Of a stretch of DNA of 64,000 nt, positions 20,857 to 33,700 are shown in pieces. Made by a program: the position numbers and the translations under genes. The DNA comes from Brachionus plicatilis (taxonomy: Eukaryota; Rotifera; Eurotatoria; Ploima; Brachionidae), in contig QEOQ01000694.1 of NCBI GenBank assembly GCA_010279815.1, positions 458,234 to 522,233 on the forward strand. Direction: 5' to 3'. How positions within the stretch are numbered: the first letter of the stretch is position 1; the number at the start of each line of letters is the position of its first letter. Under the pieces are notes generated by a model. It was not told the DNA's origin, did no database searches, and was given only the letters and a program-made list of their open reading frames with translations.

Positions 20857-21262
20857 TTTTCCGGTCTAATTTGGCGTTTGTGTTGGCTCAGCTGAGAAAA
20901 GTGAATTTAGAACGATTGGCCCAAAAACGAGAAAAAAGAAGAAACCCAAAACGAACTTTTCTCGCTTTGATCAATCAAAAAAGGTTTATGTTTAGTTTGT
21001 TCTTTAGTCTTTAGAAAATATGCATAGCTAGCTTTTATAATTGTCTTCTCTTTCGTTTTTTTTTTTCATTCTACTTTTTTTTTTTATTTATTTATTTTTT
21101 TTATTATAATTTTTTTAGCATTGAAAGAATTTGGCAATTGTTGACAATGGCAAAACAAAGTTAACTTTTGAGAAAATAAAGTTTTTTTTGTTGTGTTGAA
21201 ATGATTACCAGGGACGACCAAAATTTTCGATTTTCTTGACCAAAAAATGCAAGTTTTTTATT
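20857..21262. other. Upstream region of PPM1D
   Basis: About 100 bp next to the PPM1D ATG remain moderately GC-rich, then the sequence falls back to poly-T/AT DNA. The promoter is presumably here; no specific motif called. Confidence 0.35.
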
Positions 21263-23596
21263 GGGGTGAAGTTTTCACATGAATTAATTAATAAAGTGAA
21301 TTAGTTAGAAAAATATTCAATTTTTTTTTTCAACCTTTTTTATTCAATAAAAAATTAATTGAATTGTATTGAATTATTTATTGAATAAGACAATGAGAGT
21401 GATGGTAAAAAAATTCTCTGATTTCTTTAGAAACAATAACCAGTGTAATTTTAATGATCCAATTTGCTTAAATGAATTAATTATGGCTTTAAGAAGATTG
21501 AAAAATGAAGCGGCATCAGGACCTGACCAAATTCATAATTTAATGTTAAAAAACTTACCTAGAAATTCATTAATAGAAATCATAGAAATTTTTAATTTAT
21601 CTCTTCCAGAAGGTTTAGTCCCTAAAGCGTGGAAAATATCGAACATTACTATGATTCAAAAAAAAGCCTCTTCTTTACAAGATCCTTTAAATTATAGACC
21701 AATTAGTATAACAAGTTGTTTAGGAAAGCTACTGGAACGCATAGTATATTCAAGATTATACAATTATTTGGAACAAAATTCACTCCTTATCCAGGAGCAA
21801 TCTGGATTTAGGAAACACCGGCGAACATCAGATAATCTTTTCTTTTTAATTCAAAAAATTGTGGAATCATTTAATAGAAAAAAAGAGTTTGAAGCCTTTT
21901 TTTTGATATTTCTAAAGCTTTTGATAGGGTTTGGTATGATGGTTTACTTTTTAAATTGATTAAAATAAATCCACCTCATTACTTGACTATCTGGATTAGA
22001 TCCTTTTTAGACTCTAGGACATTTAAGGTAAATGTGAATGAACATCTGAGCGAAGAATATCAAATAACTGCAGGTGTTCCTCAAGGCTCAGTAATTAGTC
22101 CTCTTTTATTTAGTATATTTATATTAATGACATCTCCAAAGAAACAAAACAAATAATGAATACTCTCTGCTTTTCGCAGATGATCTAGTTACATTCTTCA
22201 TTTATAACAAAAAGGGGAACCTAGAAAATAAGATTAATAAATACACCAACGAACTAGAACAATGGCTTATTAAATGGAAAATAAAGATATCAGTTGAAAA
22301 GTCGTGTTCAGTAGTCTTTTCTAGGTACAAAAAAAGAGTGTGATAATCTAAACTTAAAAATTTATGGAAACAGAATAGTGAGCCAAAAAGAAATCAAGTT
22401 TCTTGGTATTAAATTTGATTCTAAGTTAAACTTTAATATACTGGTAGACGAAATTAAAGAACGCTGCAATAAAAGACTAAATATTATTAAAATATTGTCA
22501 AACAAAAAATGGGGTCTCAATTAAAACACACTAGGAAATTTATATAAATCATTGGTCGGATCAATTTTAGACTATTCTTTTCCTTGCTTAAATTCATTTT
22601 CAGAAAATAATATCAAAAAACTACAAGCAATTCAGAATACAGCAGTCAGATCTATTCTTAAGTTAAAATATGATACTCCCTCCAACATCGTGCATCATGA
22701 GGCTTTTAATAAACTTAAATTACTAACAGTCTCGAATCGGCTTTTTGAATTGATAGAGAGATATGTTGGGACAGGACTGAGTCATTCTATTCCATTGGTT
22801 GTAAGACTGGTGAAGGAATACAAAGAAGGTTTAGAATCAAGATATATTGAATACCCAACTCCATTGTGTAATTGCTACCTTACTATTTCTTCTTTTTTTC
22901 CTGAAACTTGAACTATTTAAACATGTGCCACATGTTACAATCTTTTCCAATTTATGTCTTTTCAACTTTCATTTTTTTAGCTAATTTACTTTATTTTGAT
23001 TCTTTTATTTATGTGATATGATTTGTCTTTGTTTGCTTGGTCAACGCTTAGCTTTTGGGTGATTTTTTTGACATCCGTCAAAAATATTGGGATTGTATAC
23101 TCAGATATTTTTTAAATCGATAACAGTTTTTTCATTTTTTAAGTAACTTTCAAGGGTTGATGATGATTTTTTTTGTTTTAAATACAAAAAAAAAAAAGAA
23201 AAGAACTGAAAAAATAAAAAGAAAAAAAAATATATATAATAAAATATATATCTTTCAAGGGTTCTCAAAATTTCAATATTTATAAGAGAAGATAGTTTTA
23301 TTTGAGCCTTTATGTTCTTAGCGCTTCCGTGCAAATAGTGTTAATTTAGAAGAATATAGCAAGATATGTAAAAAAAGAATTTTCACACAATCATTATAAG
23401 ATGTATTAAGGTTTATCAAGGTAAAATCAAAAAAGCAAAAAACAAAGAATTTGATTGTATTCAATTTTTTTTATTTTCGTATTCATTTTTTTGTTCAATA
23501 TTTTCAATACAAAAAAAAATTGAATAAAAAAATTTTTCATTGAATATCTTTTTAACTAATTCAATTTTTTTTTAACTCACGTGAAAACTTCACCCC
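21263..23596. mobile_element. Inverted-repeat element enclosing a LINE fragment
   Basis: The left end GGGGTGAAGTTTTCACATGA (21263) and right end TCACGTGAAAACTTCACCCC (23596) are inverted repeats that stay alignable for about 100 bp with AT-rich slippage. They bracket the reverse-transcriptase remnant at 21369-22911. No exact target duplication was found, although AAGTTTTTT occurs on both flanks. Either a LINE inserted into a MITE, or the unit is composite. Confidence 0.55.
21369..23095 (+). mobile_element. Decayed non-LTR retrotransposon (reverse transcriptase)
   Basis: 21369-21959 codes SGPDQIHNLMLKNLP, YRPISITSCLGKLLERIVY and EQSGFRKHRRTSDNLFFLIQ. A frameshift near 21900 interrupts the FDISKAFD region. 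21956-22156 has WIRSFLDSRTFKVNV and ITAGVPQGSVISPLLFSIF. FADDLVTFF follows in another frame near 22175. 22552-22911 is the C-terminal part ending PTPLCNCYLTISSFFPET. The 3' region includes a hairpin TTTTTGACATCCGTCAAAAA near 23065. Same family as the reverse-strand copy at 52385-54400. At least three frame breaks; not active. Confidence 0.8.
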
Positions 23597-24738
23597 AGTA
23601 AGTTTTTTGCAAATTTTGCAAAAGCAGAAATTCGATGAGGTTTTTTATAAATCAATAATTTAATATTTTGAATGAATTTTTTGTATTTATCAATTACAAT
23701 CTTGTCAGGGGGTTAGCAATTTTAGACATTTGAACTGTTTAGACAACCAAATATAAATGATATAATTAGGTCTGGTATTAAACCGGTTTTATATATAAAA
23801 ATCCAATCAGGTAGGGATTTGAGACCATTGGTTTACACCCAAGCCCATATAAGGAATATAAACTTTTTTCATTTTTTCTCCACTTCTTTTCTATATAATC
23901 TATGAATAAAGTCCTTTTGAAATCAAAAGGAGAAATCGAGACAATAAAAAAATAAAAGACAAGAACACCAAAAAGTCAAAAAATTTATTTTAAAAATACT
24001 TTGATATTTTTTCAATTTAAAAAGCTTAAATTAAAATAAAAATTGAAAAATTTGATAAAATGACTCTACAAACAGGATCCTTTGATGGATCAATGCAACT
24101 TGAGAGCATTGAACAAATATTTAATGAGAATTTTTTTTTCAATAAACTGTTTTACAATTAGTATAAAAAACTGATTATGATAAGTTTAATCGATATTTTG
24201 ATTCAAAAAACTAAATAAAAAAATTTAATAATTTAAATTTTAAAGAAATGTATTAGTGCTTTTTGGACAAAAAAAATCTTGCTATTAATCGTTTCATCTC
24301 AGTTTATCAGTCTAACAAAAATAAAGAAAATTTCACAATGGATAGAATCCGTTTAAAAAAAATATTGTGCATGGGAAACCTTTAAAAAAAGGTGTTGGAA
24401 CGTTTAAGATGGATGATTCGAATCGTCTGTGAAATAAAATTTTGTTTAAATTTAATGTCTATGAATGTTTTGGAATGATTTTTCAAATTTTTTAAAAAGC
24501 TAAATTTTTTAAACTAATTTTAAGCTTTTATTTTTTCTAATATTTTAAAGATTTAATTTCTTGATTAAAAAATGAAAAATAAGAAAAAGTGCTAAATATT
24601 TTAAGAAAATTCTAAATAAGCCAAAGCCTAATTTTTTGTCTACTTTTAAATTGCAAATTTCAATTTCAAAAGATTTGATTTAAATAATCAAAATTATTTT
24701 TGAATAAAAATATAATTTTTTCAATCATATTAATAAAA
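23597..24738. other. AT-rich intergenic region upstream of ECHDC3
   Basis: No reading frame of note. A slightly richer segment at 23700-23900 shows no family I can name. Confidence 0.35.
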
Positions 24739-25623
24739 ATGTTACAAATAATGAAAAAAAATGTAAAACCAAATTTAGCTTCTAAAGCATTTTCAACTGT
24801 TCCGACCAAGTCTAACTTGGTAAAAATCAATGATAACTTTGAAAATAAATTTCTCACAAAAATAATCATGGACAATCAAAAACAGCGCAATTCTCTCGGA
24901 ATTGACATGATTAGAGCTCTCCGAGAGTCTATAAAACAAATTGACCTTTCCAAATGTAGAGTGTTGGTTATAGGCTCAAGTTGTCCCAAGGTATTTTCAG
25001 CTGGCCATAACTTAAAAGAATTTACTCATGATAAAGGACAAAATCTTCACAAACAAGTGTTTAACGAATTTACAGATCTTTGTTTAACTCTAAAAAATCT
25101 TCCGGTTCCCACAATAGCAGAAGTTCAAGGTCTAGCTGCTGCCGCAGGATATCAACTAGCTGCCAGCTGTGATTTAATTGTAGCTTCGAATAAAGCTAGT
25201 TTTTCAACTCCTGGAGTTAAATTTGGAGTTTTTTGCTCAACACCTGCAGTTCCTCTCTCTAGAAATGTTAGTCCAAAAATTAGTCTTAAAATGCTGTTTA
25301 CCGGTGATGCGGTGACTGCAGATGAAGCTTACACTCATGGAATAATATCCGAAGTGGTAAATGTTGATAATTCGAGTGAAAACTTGGAAAAAAAAGTGTT
25401 TGAAATAGCGAGAAAAATTGAAGCAAATAGTAGATTTATTGTTACTCTTGGAAAAAAATGTTTTTATAAGCAAATAGAAGCACCTGAATTGAGCGATGCC
25501 TATAAAATAGCCTCCGAAGTTATGCTTGATAATTTAATGTATGAGGACACGCAACTCGGATTAAATGCATTTGCCACCAAAACTAAACCTATATGGACCC
25601 ACTCAGCTAAAAAATTAGATTAA
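24739..25623 (+). CDS. ECHDC3: Enoyl-CoA hydratase domain-containing protein 3
   Basis: Crotonase-fold protein, mitochondrial in vertebrates, where ECHDC3 is linked to fatty-acid metabolism and insulin sensitivity; its exact reaction is unsettled. Intronless, 294 aa from the ATG at 24739. The basic N-terminus (MLQIMKKNVKPNLASKAFST) suits a mitochondrial targeting peptide. Crotonase oxyanion-hole segments are KVFSAGHNLKEF and VQGLAAAAGYQLAASCDLIV, then SFSTPGVKFGVFCSTPAVPL, the FCSTP motif typical of ECHDC3. MLFTGDAVTADEAYTHGIIS and LGKKCFYKQIEAP complete the fold. As in other ECHDC3 proteins, the catalytic glutamates of true enoyl-CoA hydratase are not evident. Confidence 0.93.
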   Translation: MLQIMKKNVKPNLASKAFSTVPTKSNLVKINDNFENKFLTKIIMDNQKQRNSLGIDMIRALRESIKQIDLSKCRVLVIGSSCPKVFSAGHNLKEFTHDKGQNLHKQVFNEFTDLCLTLKNLPVPTIAEVQGLAAAAGYQLAASCDLIVASNKASFSTPGVKFGVFCSTPAVPLSRNVSPKISLKMLFTGDAVTADEAYTHGIISEVVNVDNSSENLEKKVFEIARKIEANSRFIVTLGKKCFYKQIEAPELSDAYKIASEVMLDNLMYEDTQLGLNAFATKTKPIWTHSAKKLD

Positions 25624-25803
25624 TTTTTCTGAATTATTTTTAAAAATTTTATTTGAAACAATTCTTAAAAATTTAAAACTATACAAATTATTAAAATATA
25701 TTAAAATTACAAAAAAAATTGGGAAAATTTTTCAATTTTTCAATTTTAGTCAAATTTAAAAAATATCATTTTAAAAATTCAATTTATTATAATTAGTCAA
25801 ATT

Positions 25804-26173
25804 GGTATTGTGAATTTCAGAAACAAAAATTCTTTATTTTTTGATAAATTAGAATTAAAGATAAATTTTAAAAAGAATAGTGCAACATTGTGCATCATAT
25901 TTTGTGGCACATTTTTACCTAAAATATTTTTACTCATGTAAAAAGAGACAAAAAATAATATAGCATTTAAAGATTTAATAAAGATAAATAGATAATTGAT
26001 TTGATATATTTAATTACTTAATCTATTTTTTTCTTTTTTTTTGCCTAAAAGTTTTAGACAAAAGGGTTGATACGTAGCACTATGTTTTTTCTAATTATTT
26101 TTATTATATATAATTTTAATTCATCAAAAAAGGAAGAATTTTGGTTTAATTAGTATTTGAAATTCACAATACC
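25804..26173. mobile_element. 370-bp MITE with perfect 8-bp target duplication
   Basis: Ends GGTATTGTGAATTTCA (25804) and TGAAATTCACAATACC (26173) are inverted repeats, flanked on both sides by GTCAAATT (25796-25803 and 26174-26181). No reading frame inside. Ends resemble those of the element at 35696-36050. Confidence 0.8.
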
Positions 26174-26181
26174 GTCAAATT

Positions 26182-27776
26182 CAGATCTCAAACAAATTGA
26201 ATAATTAATTTATGTTATTAATTGGATAAAATAATATTCTATTAACAACAATATATATTTATTCTAAAAAATTTAGTCAAAATTTTTATGTGCTCTTTGC
26301 CACTTAAATATTTACTTGAAAGCCCGTGCAAGCGGACAGTAAGCGGGCCAAAATTTTCCAAAAACGTGAACGTATTAACAGGACAGGTTTTTACGTGCGG
26401 TTGTTGGCCGGTTTTTTATGATTAACAAACACAAAAATCTTAAAATGTCAAAAAATTTAATTGAGTTTTTTTACAAAAAAATGAATAAATTTTATTTTTT
26501 TCAATTTTCTAATGAATTTAATGTACAATAGTGATTTGATAATGGGATTTTTACGATGATGGTAAATATACGTAAAATATAGTAATTTTACTATTTTTTT
26601 CGTAAAACAAGATTTGTATAAAATGGTAAATTAACTAAATTAACTAAATACGTAAATGGAAGTTAAATTACAAATTTTTACGTTAAATTGTGTAAAAGCC
26701 AAAATGCCGAAAAAATCTCAAATTTTGCTGTTTTTCATAAAATTTTGATAAAAAATTCGATTTTGACTTCTGATTTTTTTTATTTTAATTTAATTTTTTT
26801 CCATTTTTTACGCTAAAATTCGTAAATTCCAAAATTTTACAGGTAAAATATGGTAAAAAAAAGAAAAAAATATAAAAAACATTAAATTTGTAACATAACA
26901 CTTTTATTTATTAAATTTTTTTTTAATGCAAAAAAAAATTCAGAAGTCAAAATCATGCATTTAAAAAATTTAATTAAATAATGTAAATTCTATTCTCAAC
27001 AAAAATAATAAATAAATACAAGAAACTTTTCTAACCAAAATTCTAAAAGAAAAAAATATTAAGTCATTGACTTGACTTGACTTGAGACTTCTGACTTAAA
27101 AACAAGTCTGATCAAAACTTCTCAATATTCAATATTAATATTGTATTAAATTTCAAAATGCCATTTGAAAATTGTAAAAAAATCTTTTAATCAGAAATAA
27201 AATTCAAGAATTTTACAATATTTTTGAAAATTTTTTACCACAACTACGTAAAATATTTAAACTTTACCTTATTTTACGTAAAAAGGTAAATTTAATTTAT
27301 TTACGGAAATTGTTGAATAATACAAAAAGCGGAACTGTAAGTTTGTTTGTAAAAGTCTATCAAAAAAAACGTAATAAAACTTGAGTATTTAAAAAACAAA
27401 ACAATCTAGAATTTCTAATTTTTTTCAAATCTTTATTTTTTTTATCTTTAAATAAAATTTTTTTTAATTCTCACACTTGAATTGAACTTTTCATTTTAAT
27501 CGATCTCGAGTTTGATTTAGCTGTACTGTACAATACTTTTACAAATTTAAAATAAGTTTAATAAAGAGCAAAAATTGTGATAATCATATAATAAATTATA
27601 ATACATACTACTTGAACAAGCAATAAATTATTTTTGACTAATTCATTTGTTCATGTTTTAAACTAAATCAAAGCATCTAATTGAAAATGTTAAAATATTC
27701 ATAATTAACTTAAAATTTAAAAAAAAAAATTAAACTTTAAAAAAATTTTGCCTTGTTAAAATTTTATCTCGAAGAA
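26182..27776. other. AT-rich intergenic region with CGTAAA-word clusters
   Basis: 26540-26870 and 27190-27330 are dense in TTTACG/CGTAAA and GGTAAA words, like the interior of the element at 7710-8239, and may be decayed copies. 27060-27110 carries TTGACTTGACTTGAG and ends GACTTAAAAACAAGTCTG, a lone end of the family seen at 37686-37989. No gene before HECTD3. Confidence 0.4.
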
Positions 27777-30700
27777 ATGAATAAGCGAAAAAATGCTATA
27801 AACAAAACGGAAAAATCCCTCAAAATTATGAGAGCCTTTGAGGAATGTACCGAATGTTTGGCATCAAACAAACCATTTCCCAAGCCGATTGGATACTATC
27901 GAGCCAAAATTTACTATAAGCTTGATGAATCATGCATTAACTTAAACTCACCTTTGAATTCATCTTCTGCCATTAATAGCCAATTCAATTACGAGTCGAG
28001 CATTTATCTTTTTGACTGTCCTGTTGACGATCAAGCCACATACGATGCCATAATCAACAACTTTGAGTATCTCAACTCTGACAGAGTCCTAGACAAACAT
28101 TCTATCGATTACTTGGTATCAAACAGCGTAATTCGCATCAACACTTTGGGAAAATGGATTCTGATAACCAAAATTAAGGTCTTTAACATTGACGAAATAG
28201 ACTCGAAAAAAGCCAAATCAATAACTTTAAAGCGTCCACTTTGGCTACTTAAGTACAAGTTTAATTCTAATGAACAGCCAATTAAGCTAATTGAAATATC
28301 AGAGTCGAAAAATGAGAAACAATCAAGCAATTTGAATAAAGAGTACGTTTACAATGAATTTTTGATTTTTTTTAAATTTAAATTTTTTTTAGATGGATAC
28401 ATTATGTAGAAAACTACTATTCTCTTAAGTGTGACCAATCTGATTTGGATCAAAAATTTAAACCTAATTTAGAACTAATGAAACAAGTTACAGAACTTCC
28501 AAGAAACTGGTCAATTGATTTAGATGAGGAATTAGTTGAAATGATTAAGGATTTTGTTAATACAGATGTATCAGGAAGTATACGAAATTTCATTAAATCA
28601 ATAACGCTTTCTTCACAAAGGGTAATATTTAAAAAAAAAAAATAATAATTTGCTTATATAATTATTTCGATCATTAAAAAAAATTTTTTTTCTAATTTAA
28701 TTTACTTAAAATAAGTTAAAAAATTAATAGAAATTTTTTTGGAGTAGAATTTTTCAAAAAATTAATTATTTTAAAATTTAAATCTCAATAAATTTATATA
28801 TGAATCTTATCAGATGAAAATGTTCTATTAATATAATTAATAAACAAATTATTTTTTTTCATTACTGCCAAGTTACCAAGTAAAAAATTTTAATGACTTA
28901 TTTTAAAGATCTCAAAGGCTTCCGGACGCTTTTTCTTAAAAATTTCTAAAAGAATGGTCTTTTGAATTTCTGTATTTATTTTTAATAAAGATAATTATTA
29001 AAAAAACTGTAAAATTCCTATCAAAAGTCTGAATGTTTTTTTTTTATTAGTGCACTCTCAATCATTTTTAAACAAATTTTTTGCATTGTGACATTATCAG
29101 ATTATTTTTAAAGATTATAATTAAATTAATTTTAGTTAGATTTGAAGACAAAATAACTTCTAATTGCAGAATGCACTTATTTGAATTTTAGCATTTTTCC
29201 TCGTTCAGAATCTATGTAAATATTACCAGAGGCAAATATTTTTATTTAATCAAAAGAAAAGAAGACAGATATGCTAGAGATCTTTTACATGTTTTTTTAT
29301 TGTCTAAAAAGAGCTAAGCATTCGATTAGACATTTCTTGTTATGACGATTAATAGTTTTTATTCAAATCTAAAATAAAATATAAAGAAATAGTAAAGAAA
29401 TAATGAAAAATATTGATACATGCCGATTTAAAATAGGAATGTATTTTAAAAAATCTAACAACTCAACTTTTCCTGATTTTATACAAAATTTAAAAAGTAT
29501 GTTCAGGGGTGTGCTCAGTTTTTAAAAAGCAAGTAGACGCGTCTACCATGTAAAAATAAAGGAAATTAAATAAAAATCAATTTTTTTTTTTAAAAAAGGT
29601 TTATTCAAAAAAAATTCAATCTGTTTATTTCGATTTTAGCAAAATTAAAATTTTGATTAAATTTTAAAATGATTCAAATACAAATGATTTATCTTTTTAG
29701 TCCAAATTAAAAAATAAACTTAACAATATTATTTAAAAAATTGGCAAAATGTAAACAATTTTACATCTTCTAATATATTTTGTGCAATATTTCATAAATT
29801 TTTTATTGTGGATTTCAAAAGTAAGTTTTTTTAAAAATTTCCTGAAATATTGCTAAAAAAATATTAGAAAATTTAAAAAAATGAAAATTTAAAAATGGAA
29901 AATTATTTACATTGTGCCTAGAAATATTATTTCATAGTTAAGTTTCTCAGTTGAGATATAAAATGTGATCATTCTAAGAGGTTAACGGGTATATGGGGTT
30001 ATAGACTGGATTTGGCAAAATAGAGTGGAAACCATAAATTCATTTTCATATCTCGACATTATACTGTATTATGAAAAAAATTTTTGGTTTTTTCTTTTAA
30101 CAAACAAGAGAGATTACTCGATAATAAAATTTGTGTCATTTTTGATTTAAATTTCAAATTAATAATTTACTTAAATTTCAACCCTTTAGCCATAATTAAT
30201 CAAAGAACTTAAATTTTGTGCTCTGGATTGAATTTTTTATCAAAAAAAATTTCAGATATGAAATCATAGGTTTCTTAACTTCCAGAACTCGCTTTCGGTT
30301 TTGAACGCTAAAAAAACTATTACCCATATAACACATTTAAGTTTTAGACCATCTTACTATATTCTTTATACTATAAAAAAACCCAATTAAATAACAAAAT
30401 TAAACTTCTCGTTTTAAATTTTTAATATTTTTAGGATGAATTTTAATTTAAAATTGAGTAATAAAATTATTCTTAATACTATTATTATTTTAGACCTCGT
30501 TAGACCCTGACCATTTAATTAGTTTAGACAGAAGAACATTCTGGGAAAGCGATGCTTATTCATCAGCATTTTTCAATTCTATTCGTTTATTTCTTAAACC
30601 AAATATTGTCATCAAGTGATTTTTTGATTATTTAAATTGATTTATTTTAATTTATTTATCTAGACAGCTTTTTATCGTGGTTAATAAGTCACACAGATTG

Positions 30701-33700
30701 TTCATGCCTAAAGATGTATCAGTTCATGGTGGGAGTAACCCTGAAGATGTCCAAGAGCTTAATAGGATAGTGGTCAAATCGTAAAATTTTGTCTTTCAAA
30801 ACTTAACAAAATATTAACAAAATTATATTTATCAAATTAGTGGCCTTAAGGGAGATGATGGTGATGTTCTTGTTCTTGAAAATTGTCAGAAAGCATATAA
30901 TTATCTAGAAATACGCATAGAATCTTGTCAAAGTAAGCTTTTTTTAACTATAATTTATCAAAAAATAAGTAAAAAAAAATCAAAATAAAAAAGGAAACGC
31001 AGGAACAAATTGTAGAATATTTGGACTTAAACTTTTTCCCAAATCCGACGAAGATGAATCGATTCCATCCGAAATATTTTCCTATTCCAAATTGGAGAGA
31101 AATTTTCCGAGACTAACCAACTTTAAGCCAATATTTTTATATCGTCGAGCTGAATTGCTGCTCCGTTTTGTTAAATTATTCGATTTGTGCATGGATGCGA
31201 TTTTGCCATCTTGGACATTTGGCGAATTTTTCAATAAACTAGTCTCATCTGTCAAAAAAATACTGGTCCTGTCAACAAAACGAATTTTTCTTTTGGAAAA
31301 AATTTTCAGCTCAGTTCCAGTCACTCAATGTTATTTACCGCTTGTGTATATCGACAGACCATTGGCTTTTGCATATCGCGGAAAAACAAATTTAGATCCC
31401 AATTATCAAAACACAATTTTTATGCAAATTTACAATAATCTTGCCAAATCGTCAAGTTTCAGGTAAATTTTAGTTTTTAAAATTTTAAATTAAGAAAAAA
31501 ATTTTAAATTTAGATGGGAAAAAAGTGTGGATCAATGGTGGGAGTGTAAATTTATTGGGGAAGGAATAATAGATCAAGGAGGCGGATTTAGAGATAGTTT
31601 GTCGGATATATCTGAAGAGTTGTGCCCTAACGAATTAGATACGGCTGTTCCGCTGCCTTTTTTTATCAGATCGCCAAATCAGCTTCAGAGTGACCTGAAC
31701 ACTTTTAGAGACATGTTTGTAGTGAATCCGTCCTGTAACCTCTTTGACGAATTTGAATTCATTGGTAAACTAATGGGTGCATGTGTTCGGTCCAAAGAAA
31801 CTCTTGCTTTATTTATGGCGCCATTTTTCTGGAAGAAAATATCTGGCGAAAAAATATCATGGAAAAATGACTTTGTTACTGTTGATCATTCTCAAGTGCA
31901 ACTTTTAGAGACAATAGAAAAGATGGATATGTCTGAATATGAATCGAAATATGCCAATGAAATAACTTGGTCTTGTACTTTAAGTGACGGTAGCCTATTT
32001 ATGTTAAAACCGAACGGAAATTACATACCAGTTGAATATGGGCAGAGACTGGAATATTGTGAAAAAGTTAAAAAAGTAAGAATGTCCGAATCAGACAAAC
32101 AGGTAAATTTTTTATATTAATTTATAAATTAAGACAAATTTTTTTTATATAGACAATTTTTTTTCAATAAGTTTATTTCAGAAGAAATTAGTAATTAATT
32201 TGTAATTAATTTGTAATTAATTGTTATAGCATCCTCAAAAACAAAAAATACACCCTACACTGTTCAGCGCGCTTTTATTTTTTATTTAAAAAGAAAAATT
32301 TAAATCAGTTTTTTAAAGTTTGTTGATCAAATTTGGAAAAAAAATATTCTTTAATATATTCAATAATATTTAATTTACTTTAATAATTAAATTTTTTTAG
32401 AAAATATTTTAATTTTTGTAGCTAATAAGTTAGTCATTGATTTCATTGATTGAATTTTTGGTATACAGACCTTTCATAAGGACGATTCAAATAGTGGACT
32501 ATTCGATAAAGGACGCTTCGTAAAGAAATAAATTTTTTCATATCCTTAGACAACAGATTTACAACTAGAATTGAAAATTAATCATAATTAGCTTAGCAAA
32601 TTAACTTTTCTTTTTTTTTTTAATTTAATGGTAGAGGATTACAGCTCAATTTTTTTTTTAATTTTAATAGTTTAGTGTCACCGGGTCCGAGGTGGAGCCC
32701 TGGTTTAGGAATTCCGATATGTAGTAGATTAGAAAACTGTTAGTAAATTACTTAATCGAATCTTGTTTTTAATAAGAATTATGTATAATGCACATTGTCA
32801 AAAAAATGGATTAAATATATGCAAAATATCTTAAAAATATATTTTTTCCTTTTAATACTATAATTTTTTTGCTAAAATTTCACATTGCCAAAATAATTGA
32901 AAAATGAACAATACAAATAATTTTCTATAAAATAAGCTATCATAATGTTGAACTTTAGTTTTAGGGTTGCTCCAAAATTAAAATTAACTTTAAAAAAATT
33001 TAATATTTTAATATTTTTTAAATATTTTAAATATTTTTTCTATTTTGGCTTTGGTGCCGCATCAAATTTAAAAATTCAAATAAAAAGCCTACTTCTACCT
33101 AATTTTTTTAATTTTAATACAGCAGAAAAATTCAATTTTAAACTTAAGGAAAAATTGATTCTTGAAAAACCAATTTTAATGAATATGTTTGAATTTGAAT
33201 TAATTATAGCAAGGTTCTGATGGAAAACGGCTCATGCGCCAAGGCTGAATTTCCGAGTTTTAGCTAAGCGTTAAAAAACAAATATTAACGAGAATTAAAA
33301 ATATTTAAACACAATTTTTAGGTGTTTTTATTCACCTTTCGTGATGTAGTAAAACTTCTTTTATTAAAATAAAATCAAAATTTTTAAATAAGAATGGATC
33401 CTACAAAAATCAAATTAAACAAGATAAAAAAAATTTTAAAAAATTCAATTAATGCTCAAAATTTAAAACTTTAAGCATAAATTTTTACTTTCTCAGACAT
33501 TGGTTCTGGGATATTAGGAAGTTTTTATTTATATTATAATGATATGTGCAGGAACAAAAAAAATTAAATATTATACATTGACTTGGCCTGTTTTAAAAAG
33601 AATATTTTTTGCTTTTTTTGCTGCAGATTTCAAACTTGATTAAACTTAGTACTTATAGCCTGTCAAAATGTGGATAATTATTTAAAAAGTCATCAAATTT

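Noticed and set aside
32945..33220. 91-codon forward frame in HECTD3 intron 7
   Set aside because: Phe/Lys/Leu low-complexity sequence inside an intron, no homology.
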